Source: Pseudomonas palleroniana (GTDB lineage: Bacteria > Pseudomonadota > Gammaproteobacteria > Pseudomonadales > Pseudomonadaceae). Taken from it: DNA of 64,000 nucleotides. The position numbers were made by a program, and so were the translations under genes. The stretch is taken from the NCBI RefSeq assembly GCF_003031675.1, contig NZ_PYWX01000050.1:62001-126000 (forward strand), written 5' to 3'. This document shows, piece after piece, positions 42,517 through 51,774 of the stretch. The notes beneath the pieces are model-generated. The model had not been told where the DNA came from, did not search any database, and was given only the letters and a program-made list of their open reading frames with translations. Numbering within the stretch: the stretch's first letter is position 1; every line of letters starts with the position of its first letter.

Positions 42517-44254
42517 CGGCAGGCAACTGGTAGCTCCAGGTCTCGGTCAGGACTTGTTCGGTCTTGGCCGGCTCTGGGGTGGCAGGGGCAGCTTCGGGCT
42601 GTTTGGCTTCCTTGTCTTTCGCATCCTTGGCGTCTTTCTTGGCCTGTTTCTCGTGCTGCTTGGCCAGGACCTTGTCGGCCTTGAGCACGTGGCTCGAGTC
42701 CTGCTCAGGCGCCGGAGGAGGAACATCTTGCACCAGCGCCGCACGCATTTCGGTCGGCTTGCCTGCGTCCTTGATCTTCATTCGCAGGGTCAGGCGCCAG
42801 CCTTTGGTGTGCTCGTTGTAACGCACGCTGTTTTCAACCAGTTCGGCGTTGTCGCCGACACTCACCTGGCTGCGCACCGGGGCGTCCGCAGGCAGTGCCT
42901 TGAGAGACGGGCCCTCGAAGTCCACCAGGTAGGCCACGCTGCCGTCAGGCTGGCGAATCAGGTTGGACTGCTTCACGTCACCGGTGGAACGCAGGGTCTG
43001 CTTGACCCAGGCGCTATCGCTCGGGTGCAGGGCTTTCTCGTCCATGGTCCAGTGCAGGCGGTAGGAAACGTCCAGCGGCTGACCGACTTCAGGTAGGTTT
43101 TCCGGGCTCCAGAAGGCAACGATATTGTCGTTGGTTTCATCGGCGGTCGGAATTTCCACCAGGCTGACAGTGCCTTTGCCCCAGTCGCCTTCGGGCTCGA
43201 TCCAGGCGCTTGGGCGCTTGTCGTAGTTGTCGTCCAGGTCTTCGTAATGGCTGAAGTCGCGACCGCGTTGCAGCAGGCCGAAACCTTTCGGGTTTTCCAC
43301 GGCGAAGCTGCTGACCGACAGGTGTTTAGGGTTGTTCAGCGGGCGCCAGATCCATTCGCCATTACCGGCGTGGATCGACAGGCCGCTGGAGTCGTGCAGC
43401 TCACGACGGTAGTTGAGCACCTTGGACGGCTGGTTGGCGCCGAACAGGTACATGCTGGTCAGCGGGGCAACGCCCAACTTGCTGACCTTGTCGCGCAGGA
43501 ACATCTGGGACTTGACGTCGACAATGGTGTCGGCGCCCGGACGCAGGGTCAGGCGATACGCGCCGGTGGCCCGTGGAGAGTCGAGCAAGGCAAAGATCAC
43601 CAGTTGTTTCTCGCCCGGTTTCGGACGCTCGATCCAGAACTCGGTGAAACGCGGGAACTCCTCGCCGGACGGCAAGGCAGTGTCGATCGCCATGCCACGG
43701 GCGGACAAGCCATACGTCTGGCCCTTGCCGACAACGCGGAAATAGCTCGCGCCCAGCATGGTCATGATTTCGTCTTGCTTGTCGGCCTTGTTGATCGGGT
43801 ACAGCACACGGAAACCGGCATAACCCAGCTGTTCGGTGGCTTTAGGGTCAAACTTCACGTCGCCGAAATCGAAACGAGTCGGGTCGTACTTGATTTCCTG
43901 GACGCTGTCGGCGGTCACTTCGTTGATTTTCACCGGTGTATCGAAATGCATACCCTGGTGATAGAAGGACAGTTTGAACGGGGTGTTCTGATCAGCCCAC
44001 TCGGCTTTTTCGTTGCGGAAACGAATCTTCTGGTAGTCAGCGAATTTCATTTCGCGGAATTCGTTTGGCAAATTGCTGCGCGGAGCTTCGTATTTTTGCC
44101 CGGCCAGCTCTTTTGCCTTGGCCGACACATCATCCAGACTGAATGCCCACAGTTGACCCGCGCCGAACAGGCAAAACAGGGCAGAGCCCGTCACCAGTGC
44201 GTTTCGTAACCGTTTGGCAGACAATTTTGGTGCATTACAGGGACTAACAATCAC
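42509..44254 (-). CDS. opgG: glucans biosynthesis protein G
   Basis: Periplasmic protein of 581 residues needed for branching or release of osmoregulated glucans. GTG 44254 (MIVSPCNAPKLSAKRLRNAL) is chosen because AGGG lies at the right distance and Pseudomonas homologues start there; ATG 44281 adds nine residues. The signal peptide ends at LWA before FSLDDVSAKAKELAG. The MdoG fold follows, with FWIERPKPGEKQLVIFALLD in the body. An Asp/Lys/Ala/Pro-rich stretch (HEKQAKKDAKDAKDKEAKQ) precedes the last 20 residues, which is an unusual low-complexity tail. Confidence 0.95.
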   Translation of the reverse strand: MIVSPCNAPKLSAKRLRNALVTGSALFCLFGAGQLWAFSLDDVSAKAKELAGQKYEAPRSNLPNEFREMKFADYQKIRFRNEKAEWADQNTPFKLSFYHQGMHFDTPVKINEVTADSVQEIKYDPTRFDFGDVKFDPKATEQLGYAGFRVLYPINKADKQDEIMTMLGASYFRVVGKGQTYGLSARGMAIDTALPSGEEFPRFTEFWIERPKPGEKQLVIFALLDSPRATGAYRLTLRPGADTIVDVKSQMFLRDKVSKLGVAPLTSMYLFGANQPSKVLNYRRELHDSSGLSIHAGNGEWIWRPLNNPKHLSVSSFAVENPKGFGLLQRGRDFSHYEDLDDNYDKRPSAWIEPEGDWGKGTVSLVEIPTADETNDNIVAFWSPENLPEVGQPLDVSYRLHWTMDEKALHPSDSAWVKQTLRSTGDVKQSNLIRQPDGSVAYLVDFEGPSLKALPADAPVRSQVSVGDNAELVENSVRYNEHTKGWRLTLRMKIKDAGKPTEMRAALVQDVPPPAPEQDSSHVLKADKVLAKQHEKQAKKDAKDAKDKEAKQPEAAPATPEPAKTEQVLTETWSYQLPADE

Positions 44255-44521
44255 GAGCAACCCTCGCCGAAAACAGATCAAAAAACCAACGGCCAGCTAT
44301 CTATATGCCAGGTTGGCGAGCATTGTTCCGACTCCCCTGGGTCAAAATGATTCCCCAAAAGGCTATCGGACAAGTCTCTACCTAAGTCAAAAATGGACCA
44401 AACAACGCTGATCCCCGTAGCGCGCGATTATCTAGTAGCCCGCGAAACAACGCATCAGGGACAACGAAGTATTTGTAGTGAAACCCTGCGTTTTTAGGCA
44501 TTAAAGTCGTTTTTAATACAT

Positions 44522-44959
44522 TCATGTCTGTAAGAGGAAGGTCACAGGGCCATCATTGACCAAATGCACCTGCATATCAGCGCCAAAACGCCCTGACGCT
44601 ACCTTGCCATGCAATTGTTGCGCTTGTAACAGCAAGTGTTCAAAAAGCGCCGCTCCCAGCGCCGGAGGGGCCGCCGTGGAGAAGCTCGGCCGCAGCCCGC
44701 TCTTGGTGTCCGCTGCCAGGGTGAATTGCGACACCAGCAGCAAACCACCTTCGATGTCCTTCAAAGACAAGTTCATCTTGCCCTCATCATCGCTGAACAC
44801 TCGATAGTTAAGCAGCTTGTGCAAAAGTTTGTCGGCGCTCTCGGGCGTATCTGAAGGTTCGACGGCGACCAGCACCAGCAAACCCTGGTCGATCGCCCCT
44901 ACGATATCGCCCGCCACCTCGACCCGGGCGCCGCGCACCCGTTGCAACAAGCCCTTCAT
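44522..44959 (-). CDS. dtd: D-aminoacyl-tRNA deacylase
   Basis: Proofreading enzyme of 145 residues that removes D-amino acids (and glycine) wrongly attached to tRNA. The two active-site motifs SQFTLAADT (SQFTL) and NDGPVT (the Gly-cis-Pro motif) are intact. Its start overlaps the pip stop by four bases (ATGA read leftward), so it is coupled to pip. Confidence 0.96.
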   Translation of the reverse strand: MKGLLQRVRGARVEVAGDIVGAIDQGLLVLVAVEPSDTPESADKLLHKLLNYRVFSDDEGKMNLSLKDIEGGLLLVSQFTLAADTKSGLRPSFSTAAPPALGAALFEHLLLQAQQLHGKVASGRFGADMQVHLVNDGPVTFLLQT

Positions 44960-45927
44960 GCTTCTTCAGGCGGCAAGTCAAGCAGGTTGCGGGCCATTTC
45001 CCCGGTGGCACGCACCAAAGCATCGGTGATGCCGGGTTCGGATGCGGCATGGCCAGCCTCGCGAATAACCTGCAGCTCACTGTTGGGCCACGCCTGATGC
45101 AACTCCCAGGCGTTATCCAGTGGGCAGATCATATCGTAGCGGCCATGGATGATTACGCCAGGCAGATGGGCGATCTTGTGCATGTCGCGAATCAGCTGGT
45201 CGGGCTCGAGGAATGAGTTGTTAGTGAAGTAATGGCACTCGATGCGAGCGATGGACAGCGCACGCTGCGGCTCGGCAAACCGCTCCACCTGCGCAGGGTT
45301 GGGGCACAGGCCCAGCATGCGCCCTTCCCAGGTCGACCACGCCTTGGCCGCGTGCATCTGGGCGATCTGGTCGTTGCCGGTCAGGCGTTTGTGGTAGGCA
45401 CCCAGCAAATCATGGCGCTCATCCTGCGGGATAGGCGCGAGGTAATCCTGCCAGTAATCCGGGAACATGCGGCTGGCGCCCTCCTGGTAGAACCAGTGGA
45501 TGTCCTTGGGACGAGCCAGGAAAATGCCGCGCACAATCAGGCCATGTACGCGCTCCGGATGGGTTTGCGCGTAGGCCAGGGCCAGGGTCGAGCCCCAGGA
45601 GCCACCGAACAGCACCCATTTATCGATGCCCAGGTGTTCGCGGATGCGCTCCATGTCGGCGACCAGATCCCAGGTGGTGTTGTTTTCCAGGTTGGCGCGA
45701 GGAGTGGAGCGCCCGCAGCCGCGCTGGTCGAAGGTGACGATGCGGTACAGGTTCGGATCAAAGTAGCAGCGGCTGTTGGCGTCGCAACCGGCACCTGGGC
45801 CACCATGGATGAAAATAACCGGCAAGCCTTCGGGAGAGCCACTTTCATCGACATACAGCGTGTGGACGTCATCGACTGCCAGATCGTGCCGGGCGTAGGG
45901 TTTGATCTGCGGGTACCAAGTCTGCAT
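44956..45927 (-). CDS. pip: proline iminopeptidase
   Basis: Alpha/beta-hydrolase aminopeptidase of 323 residues that removes N-terminal proline. The oxyanion HGGPG motif (FIHGGPGAGCD) and nucleophile elbow GGSWGS are present, followed by the family marker LARPKDIHWFYQEGASR. Asp and His of the triad fall in GRYDMICP and EAGHAAS. No signal peptide, so cytoplasmic. It is coupled to dtd downstream. Confidence 0.95.
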   Translation of the reverse strand: MQTWYPQIKPYARHDLAVDDVHTLYVDESGSPEGLPVIFIHGGPGAGCDANSRCYFDPNLYRIVTFDQRGCGRSTPRANLENNTTWDLVADMERIREHLGIDKWVLFGGSWGSTLALAYAQTHPERVHGLIVRGIFLARPKDIHWFYQEGASRMFPDYWQDYLAPIPQDERHDLLGAYHKRLTGNDQIAQMHAAKAWSTWEGRMLGLCPNPAQVERFAEPQRALSIARIECHYFTNNSFLEPDQLIRDMHKIAHLPGVIIHGRYDMICPLDNAWELHQAWPNSELQVIREAGHAASEPGITDALVRATGEMARNLLDLPPEEA

Positions 45928-46030
45928 TGCGCGCTCCGTAGGGTGTCGGGTTCATCCCTGGGGGGACGTCTATTATTTTGCCGTCTGGCATCATAAACCC
46001 GAATTGTGCAATGAGCATGTCCTTGAGCAA

Positions 46031-46960
46031 TTAGACCTGTGTCAGCACTTCGCTCCTCAGGAACTGCAGCAGATAGTCATACAGCCGATCCACCTCCGGC
46101 ACTTGGCCGCGTGCGCGCAAACAGCCATGGATCAGACCTTTACCCGGGTACAGCACGGCATTGACACCCGCCGCTTGCAAGCGCTCGGCATACAACATGC
46201 CGTCGTCGCGTAGCGGGTCGAATTGGGCCACCGCGACCAGGGCGCTGGGCAAACGGCGCAAGTCCTCGGCCAACAGCGGCATGGCATAAGCCGATGGCTT
46301 GCCTGCACCTTGCAGGTACAGCCGCGCGTAATAATCGGTGTCGTCGGTGCTGAGCAGCGGCGCGTCCCTGCAATCACGACGCGACGGCAAATCGGCCGGG
46401 CCACCCAAGCCTGGGTAAATCAGCACCTGAACCTTGGGCAACGCTTGGCCAGCATCCCGCAGACCCTGGCACAACGCCGCTGCCAGGTTGCCGCCGGCAC
46501 TGTCGCCGATCACCACCAGACGTTGCAGGTTGATAGCGTGGGGCGCCTGCCCTGCCTGGACGGCCTGCCACACGTCGCGGCAATCGTCATAAGCTGCCGG
46601 GAACGGATGCTCCGGCGCCAAGCGGTAGTCGATGGCGATGACCAGCACCTGCAGCGTGCTGGCCAGTTCGAAGCAGATGAAATCATGGGAATCCAACCCA
46701 CCGACGATCCAGCCACCGCCATGTATATAAAAAAGACATGGCCAGCCATCAGGTGGAGTGGACGCAGTCGGCAGATAACTGCGCACGCGCACGCCGGCCA
46801 GGGTGAAGTCACCGACCTGCAAGCCCGCTGGTTTCGGCGGGGTGAATGCCTGGCACATGCGGTCGTAGTTCTGGCGCAAACTGGCCAGGGATGAGTCGTC
46901 ACTGGTGAAAGATTCGGTTTTGGCGACGAAAGCAGCAAGCTGCGGAGAAATTGGATACAT
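46031..46960 (-). CDS. alpha/beta hydrolase, hormone-sensitive-lipase family
   Basis: Cytoplasmic esterase-like protein of 309 residues. It has the HSL-family oxyanion motif HGGGWIVG near residue 80 and the nucleophile motif GDSAGGNLA near residue 152, with Asp and His candidates in FDPLRDDG and KGLIHGCL. Members hydrolyse short acyl esters; the natural substrate is unknown. AAGGA precedes ATG 46960. It is a single gene, 103 bases upstream of pip in the same direction. Confidence 0.88.
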   Translation of the reverse strand: MYPISPQLAAFVAKTESFTSDDSSLASLRQNYDRMCQAFTPPKPAGLQVGDFTLAGVRVRSYLPTASTPPDGWPCLFYIHGGGWIVGGLDSHDFICFELASTLQVLVIAIDYRLAPEHPFPAAYDDCRDVWQAVQAGQAPHAINLQRLVVIGDSAGGNLAAALCQGLRDAGQALPKVQVLIYPGLGGPADLPSRRDCRDAPLLSTDDTDYYARLYLQGAGKPSAYAMPLLAEDLRRLPSALVAVAQFDPLRDDGMLYAERLQAAGVNAVLYPGKGLIHGCLRARGQVPEVDRLYDYLLQFLRSEVLTQV

Positions 46961-46991
46961 GCGCGCATATCCTTAGCAATGAAGATCAAAC

Positions 46992-47015
46992 TGTGGGAGC
47001 AACCCTGCTCCCACA
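46992..47015. repeat. short REP-like hairpin
   Basis: TGTGGGAGCA-acc-TGCTCCCACA-type palindrome (46992-47015) between the binding-protein gene and the hydrolase gene. It is a single degenerate REP unit and could also act as a weak terminator for the gene ending at 47034. Confidence 0.65.
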
Positions 47016-47033
47016 TTTGGATTTGTGATTGCC

Positions 47034-47969
47034 TCAGGGCTTGAGGCTGGCCTGAACCGCCGCCGTGCCATCACTGCCATCAAACGCTTGAACCCCGGCC
47101 AGCCAGCGCTGCAAATCCTCGGGGTGATCACGCAGCCACTGCCTGGCCACATCCTGGGGCGACTGGCGCTCCATGATCGGTACCATCAACTGGCTTTCCT
47201 GGGCGGCAGTGAAGGTCAGGTTTTCCAGCAGCCGGTTCGCATTGGGGCAGCGCTCGGCGAAGTCCGGCGCGGTGACGGTGGAGACCGTGGCGCGGCCTTC
47301 GTCAGGGCCAAACACATCGTCACTGCCGGTAAGGTAGGTCATCTTCATATTGATGTTCATCGGGTGCGGGGTCCAACCCACAAACACCACGAACTCCTTG
47401 CGATTCACTGCGCGCTGCACCGCCGCCAGCATGCCGGCCTCCCCCGAAGCGACCAGCTTGAAACCGCCGAGGCCGAAGTGGTCGGTGTCGATCATCTTCT
47501 GGATATCGGTGTTGGCCCCGCTGCCGGGCTCGATGCCATAGATCTTACCGCCTAGCTTGTCCTTGAAGCGGGTGATATCGGCGAAGGTTTTCAGGCCCGC
47601 ATCCGCAACGTATTGCGGCACGGCCAGGGTCGCCTGGGCGTCGGCGAGGCTGGGTTTGTCGAAGACCTTGACCTGCTTGGCCGCCAGGAACGGCGCGATG
47701 TTGTTGTCCATCGCCGGCTTCCAGTAACCCAGGAAGATATCCAGGCGCTTGTCGCGAATCCCGGCAAAGATGATCTGCTGCACGGCGCTGGTCTGCTTGC
47801 TGTCGTAGCCCAGGCCGTTGAGCAGTACGTCGGCCATGCCGGAGGTGGCGATCACATCGGTCCAGCTGACCACGCCCATACGGATGTTTTTGCAGGAACT
47901 TGGCTCGGCGGCCATGGCATTCGCGCTGAGCAGCACGGCACCAGTGAGGGACAACAACAGTTTTTTCAT
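47034..47969 (-). CDS. choline/betaine-type ABC substrate-binding protein
   Basis: Periplasmic binding protein of 311 residues of the OpuAC/ChoX family. The signal peptide MKKLLLSLTGAVLLSANAMA is followed by AEPSSCKNIRMGVVSWTDV. The ligand box that stacks aromatic residues around quaternary amines is suggested by FLGYWKPAMDN and FVGWTPHPMN. Homologues in Pseudomonas bind choline, carnitine or betaine and use a shared core transporter encoded elsewhere. No permease or ATPase is adjacent, so it is an orphan binding protein. It lies downstream of hutG in the same direction, separated by a degenerate REP. Confidence 0.87.
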   Translation of the reverse strand: MKKLLLSLTGAVLLSANAMAAEPSSCKNIRMGVVSWTDVIATSGMADVLLNGLGYDSKQTSAVQQIIFAGIRDKRLDIFLGYWKPAMDNNIAPFLAAKQVKVFDKPSLADAQATLAVPQYVADAGLKTFADITRFKDKLGGKIYGIEPGSGANTDIQKMIDTDHFGLGGFKLVASGEAGMLAAVQRAVNRKEFVVFVGWTPHPMNINMKMTYLTGSDDVFGPDEGRATVSTVTAPDFAERCPNANRLLENLTFTAAQESQLMVPIMERQSPQDVARQWLRDHPEDLQRWLAGVQAFDGSDGTAAVQASLKP

Positions 47970-48076
47970 GGATGCGGGCTCACTCGGCTGTTTTTATTCA
48001 ACAACCTTACCCAGCAGGGATGCGCTCAACACGAACGGTGGCGACCGACAGTTGCACTGTGGCGACTGTACACGCG

Positions 48077-48145
48077 TCATCGGGGGCAAGCCCCCTCCGA
48101 CCTTTGATCGGGTTCACACAGCTAGGGGCATTGCTCCCGATGACA
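48077..48145. repeat. degenerate REP doublet
   Basis: TCATCGGGGGCAAGCCCCCT and AGGGGCATTGCTCCCGATGA face each other in this spacer between hutG and the binding-protein gene. The arms are recognisable but eroded relatives of the GGGGGCTTGCTCCC family. Confidence 0.6.
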
Positions 48146-48147
48146 GT

Positions 48148-48948
48148 TCAGCCGTAGCGCTTTTGCCCCCAGGCCAAAAACGCCTCCAGCAACTGCTTCA
48201 ACACCACGCGTGTCGGCTCGGCCAGGTCCGCGCGATAACGGAACGGTTCGAACTCTTCCATATAAGTGCACTGCCCCAATTCCAGCTGCACGGCATGGAT
48301 GTCCTGGGCCGGGTTACCGTAGTGCCGGGTGATATGCCCACCCTTGAAGCGCCCGTTCAGCACATGGGTGTACTGCGGATGGCTGGCGCAGATAGCCTCA
48401 AGCTGACTGGCCAACTCCGGGTCACAGGCGGCACCGTTGAACGTACCGAGGTTGAAGTCCGGCAATTTCCCCTCGAACAGGTGCGGGATGACCGAACGGA
48501 TCGAGTGCGCATCGAACAGCAAGGCATAGCCGAACTCGGCCTTGAGCCGGGCCAGTTCCTCTTGCAGCGTGCGGTGATACGGCCCCCAGACCTTTTGCAG
48601 GTAGCTGGCGCGTTCGCTCTCGTCGGGTTCCAGCCCTTCACGGAACAACGGCACGCCGTCGAACAAGGTCGCCGGGTACAGGCCGGTGGTTGCACCGACA
48701 TACAACGGCTTATCGTCAGACGGGCGGTTAAGGTCGATCACAAACCGCGAGTACTCGGCCGCCAGGATGCTGGCGCCCAGTTCTTCGGCAAAGTCATACA
48801 ACGTAGGGATGTGCCAGTCGGTGTCCGGCAGGCTTTGCGCCTCGGGGATCAAGCCGGCTTCGACAGCTGGCGTCAGGCGCACACCGGCGTGGGGCATGCT
48901 GATCAACAGGGGTACACGGCCTTGTTTGAATGTCAGAACCTTATCCAC
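48148..48948 (-). CDS. hutG: N-formylglutamate deformylase
   Basis: Last enzyme of the five-step histidine pathway: N-formylglutamate to glutamate and formate. GTG 48948 (MDKVLTFKQGRVPLLISMPH) is chosen because AGGAG lies seven bases upstream and homologues start here. The 266-residue product has the zinc/carboxypeptidase-like signature (PHAGVRLTP, EYSRFVIDLNR, LLFDAHSIRS). It is the last gene of the hutU-to-hutG operon, with its start 11 bases after the hutI stop. Confidence 0.95.
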   Translation of the reverse strand: MDKVLTFKQGRVPLLISMPHAGVRLTPAVEAGLIPEAQSLPDTDWHIPTLYDFAEELGASILAAEYSRFVIDLNRPSDDKPLYVGATTGLYPATLFDGVPLFREGLEPDESERASYLQKVWGPYHRTLQEELARLKAEFGYALLFDAHSIRSVIPHLFEGKLPDFNLGTFNGAACDPELASQLEAICASHPQYTHVLNGRFKGGHITRHYGNPAQDIHAVQLELGQCTYMEEFEPFRYRADLAEPTRVVLKQLLEAFLAWGQKRYG

Positions 48949-48959
48949 AACAACACTCC

Positions 48960-50165
48960 TCAAACAGTGACGTCGACGCCATGGCGCACAACGCGTTTAT
49001 CCAGCTCGCCACCCAGCCAGTAGGCCAGGTCGGCGGGACGATCGATCTGCCATGCGACAAAATCCGCAACCTTGCCCACTTCCAGCGAACCATGGCTGTC
49101 CCCCATCCCCAGGGCGGTGGCCGCATGTTGGGTGGCGCCAGCCAGGGCTTCTTCCGGGGTCATGCGGAACAGGGTGCAGGCCATGTTCAGCATCAGGCGC
49201 ACCGACAGCGCCGGCGAAGTGCCGGGGTTTAGGTCGCTGGCGATGGCGATCTTCACCCCGTGTTTGCGCAGGGCGTCCATCGGCGGCAGTTGGGTTTCGC
49301 GCAGGAAGTAGAACGCGCCCGGCAGCAAGACGGCGACGGTGCCGGAGGCGGCCATGGCGATGGCGTCGGCTTCGGTCATGAATTCCAGATGGTCCGCCGA
49401 CAACGCGTGATAGCGCGCCGCCAGGCTGGAGCCATGCAACGATGACAGTTGCTCGGCGTGCAGCTTCACCGGCAGGCCCAGTTGCTGGGCGACTTGGAAG
49501 ACACGCTCCACCTGCTCCGGGGAAAACGCCAGGTATTCGCAGAAGGCATCCACCGCATCCACCAGCCCTTCGGCTGCCAGGGCGGGCAGCATCTCGGTAC
49601 AGATGTGTTCGATGTAAGCGTCGGCGCGATCCTTGTATTCCGGCGGCAATGCGTGGGCAGCCAGGCATGTCGCACGCACGCTGACCGGGAGAGCTTCGCC
49701 GAGGCGCCGCGCAACCCGCAGCATCTTGCGTTCGTTGGCCAGGTCCAGGCCGTAACCGGACTTGATCTCGACCGTGGTCACGCCGTCACGCAACAAACTG
49801 CGCAGGCGCTTGCGGCTGCTTTCGAACAGTTCGTCTTCGGTGGCGGCACGGGTGGCGCGCACGGTGCTGGCAATACCGCCACCCTTGGCCGCGATTTCGG
49901 CATAGCTGACGCCTTCCAGGCGCTGCTCGAATTCGCCGCTGCGATTGCCGCCGAACACCGTGTGGGTGTGGCAGTCGATCAGCCCGGGGGTAACCCACGC
50001 GCCTTGCAGGTCATGCACCTGGGCGTAGTCCGCCGTCGGCGCCTGGCTGCGGGGGCCGATCCACTCGATGAGCGAACCTGCGGTGACCATGGCGGCATCC
50101 TCGATGATCGAGTACTTGCCATGAGCCATGGTTGCGACGTGGCAGTGTTGCCAAAGCGTTTTCAT
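48960..50165 (-). CDS. hutI: imidazolonepropionase
   Basis: Metal-dependent amidohydrolase of 401 residues that opens imidazolone propionate to N-formimino-glutamate. The metal-binding motif DCHTHTVFGGNRSGEF lies near residue 70, with later ligands in KLHAEQLSS and ASDLNPGTSP. A strong GGGAGG site is five bases before ATG 50165. Belongs to the hut operon between the permease and hutG genes. Confidence 0.97.
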   Translation of the reverse strand: MKTLWQHCHVATMAHGKYSIIEDAAMVTAGSLIEWIGPRSQAPTADYAQVHDLQGAWVTPGLIDCHTHTVFGGNRSGEFEQRLEGVSYAEIAAKGGGIASTVRATRAATEDELFESSRKRLRSLLRDGVTTVEIKSGYGLDLANERKMLRVARRLGEALPVSVRATCLAAHALPPEYKDRADAYIEHICTEMLPALAAEGLVDAVDAFCEYLAFSPEQVERVFQVAQQLGLPVKLHAEQLSSLHGSSLAARYHALSADHLEFMTEADAIAMAASGTVAVLLPGAFYFLRETQLPPMDALRKHGVKIAIASDLNPGTSPALSVRLMLNMACTLFRMTPEEALAGATQHAATALGMGDSHGSLEVGKVADFVAWQIDRPADLAYWLGGELDKRVVRHGVDVTV

Positions 50166-50180
50166 CAACGCCTCCCTAAG

Positions 50181-51590
50181 TTAACGATGAGACAGAACCG
50201 ACTCGTAATGGACCTTGGCCGCTTGTCCGGCAGCAGGCTTGACCCACAGCAGGTAAGCCACCACCAACAACACGATCCATACAGCCCCGACCAGCAAAGC
50301 GGCCTGGGTGTCCGGGAAGTACCCCAGCACACCAAACACGAACAGCATGAAGACGATGGCCGCAGCCGGCGCATAGGGCCAGAACGGCACCGGGAATTTC
50401 AACTCGGCCACTTGCTCCCGGGTCATGGAACGGCGCATGGCCACCTGGGTGAACAGGATCATCAGCCACACCCACACGGTGGCAAACGTGGCAATCGAGG
50501 CGATCAGCAGGAACACGTTTTCCGGGATCAGGTAGTTGAGCACCACGCCGCCGAGCAACGCCGCGCCCATCACCACCACGGTCATCCACGGCACGCCCTG
50601 CCGGGACAACCGGGCAAACCCCTTTGGCGCCTGCCCTTGCTGGGCCAGGCCGTACATCATGCGACCGGCGCCGAAGATGTCACTGTTGATGGCCGACACC
50701 GCCGCCGAAATCACCACAATATTGAGCAGGGTCGCTGCCGAGCCGATGCCGAGGTTGCTGAAGATCTGCACAAACGGACTGCCCTGACTGCCGATCTGCG
50801 GCCAAGGGTAGATCGCCATCAACACCAACAAGGTCAGCACGTAGAACAACAGGATGCGCAACGGCACGGCGTTGATCGCCTTGGGGATCACGCGTTGCGG
50901 GTCTTTGGCTTCACCGGCGGTGATGCCGATGATTTCAATGCCACCGAAGGCGAACATCACCACCGCGAACGAGGCGATCAAGCCACCGACGCCGTTGGGC
51001 ATAAAACCGCCATGGGCCCAGAGGTTGCTCAGGCCACTGGCCTGGGTTTCACCGGCCGAGTGAATGCCCAAGAGCATGATGCCCAAGCCGCCGAGGATCA
51101 TCGCGACAATGGCGCCGACCTTGAGCAGCGACAGCCAGAACTCCATTTCGCCAAAGACTTTGACGTTGCACAGGTTCAGGCCGCCGATCAGAAACACGAT
51201 GCCCAGCACCCAGACCCAGCGCGCAACTTCCGGAAACCAGAAGCCCATATAGATGCCGAAGGCGGTGACGTCGGCGAGGCAGACGATGATCATTTCAAAC
51301 GCGTAGGTCCAACCGAGGATGAAGCCGGCCATAGGCCCCAGGTAAGTACTGGCGTATTGGCCAAAAGAGCCGGCCACCGGGTTGTGCACCGCCATCTCGC
51401 CGAGGGCGCGCATTACCATGAACACGGCGGCGCCGCCGATCAGGTAGGCCAGGAGCACGGCAGGACCGGCCATCTGGATGGCGGAGGCGGAACCGTAGAA
51501 CAACCCGGTGCCGATGGCCGAGCCGAGTGCCATGAAGCGAATATGTCGAGCTGAAAGCCCGCGTTTCAAACCCTTTTCTTGCTGGTGCAT
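50181..51590 (-). CDS. hutTh: histidine permease of the APC family
   Basis: Amino-acid transporter of 469 residues with about 12 membrane helices, of the ProY/AAT type. The N-terminal family signature LKRGLSARHIRFMALGSAIGTG and the helix-3 region are intact. Its location inside the hut operon between hutH and hutI identifies it as the histidine transporter described as HutTh in P. fluorescens SBW25. It is preceded by the 134-base palindromic repeat that separates it from hutH. Confidence 0.88.
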   Translation of the reverse strand: MHQQEKGLKRGLSARHIRFMALGSAIGTGLFYGSASAIQMAGPAVLLAYLIGGAAVFMVMRALGEMAVHNPVAGSFGQYASTYLGPMAGFILGWTYAFEMIIVCLADVTAFGIYMGFWFPEVARWVWVLGIVFLIGGLNLCNVKVFGEMEFWLSLLKVGAIVAMILGGLGIMLLGIHSAGETQASGLSNLWAHGGFMPNGVGGLIASFAVVMFAFGGIEIIGITAGEAKDPQRVIPKAINAVPLRILLFYVLTLLVLMAIYPWPQIGSQGSPFVQIFSNLGIGSAATLLNIVVISAAVSAINSDIFGAGRMMYGLAQQGQAPKGFARLSRQGVPWMTVVVMGAALLGGVVLNYLIPENVFLLIASIATFATVWVWLMILFTQVAMRRSMTREQVAELKFPVPFWPYAPAAAIVFMLFVFGVLGYFPDTQAALLVGAVWIVLLVVAYLLWVKPAAGQAAKVHYESVLSHR

Positions 51591-51631
51591 TTCTCTTCCC
51601 TAATTATTCTTATCCCGAGAAAAACCGAGCC

Positions 51632-51765
51632 TGTAGTGAGCGGGCTTGCCCCGCGCTGGGCGGCGAAGCCGCCCCGATACCAGGCACCTCGGTCTATCTG
51701 AAGAACCGCGGCGCCCTTGTTGGGGCGGCTTCGCCACCCAGCGCGGGGCAAGCCCGCTCACTACA
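51632..51765. repeat. large inverted repeat, TGTAGTGAGCGGGC family
   Basis: Second copy of the element at 31941-32075: arms begin TGTAGTGAGCGGGCTTGCCC and end with the complement. The outer 35-45 bases pair well, the centre does not. Sitting inside the hut operon between hutH and hutTh, it would form a strong hairpin in the polycistronic mRNA and may lower expression of hutTh-hutI-hutG relative to hutH. Confidence 0.85.
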
Positions 51766-51774
51766 AGTTTGCGG

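Noticed and set aside
49449..51554. Forward-strand frame of 701 codons rich in His, Gln, Gly and Asp
   Set aside because: Antisense to hutI and the histidine permease gene. The composition is the usual complement of GC-rich coding DNA, without recognisable domains.
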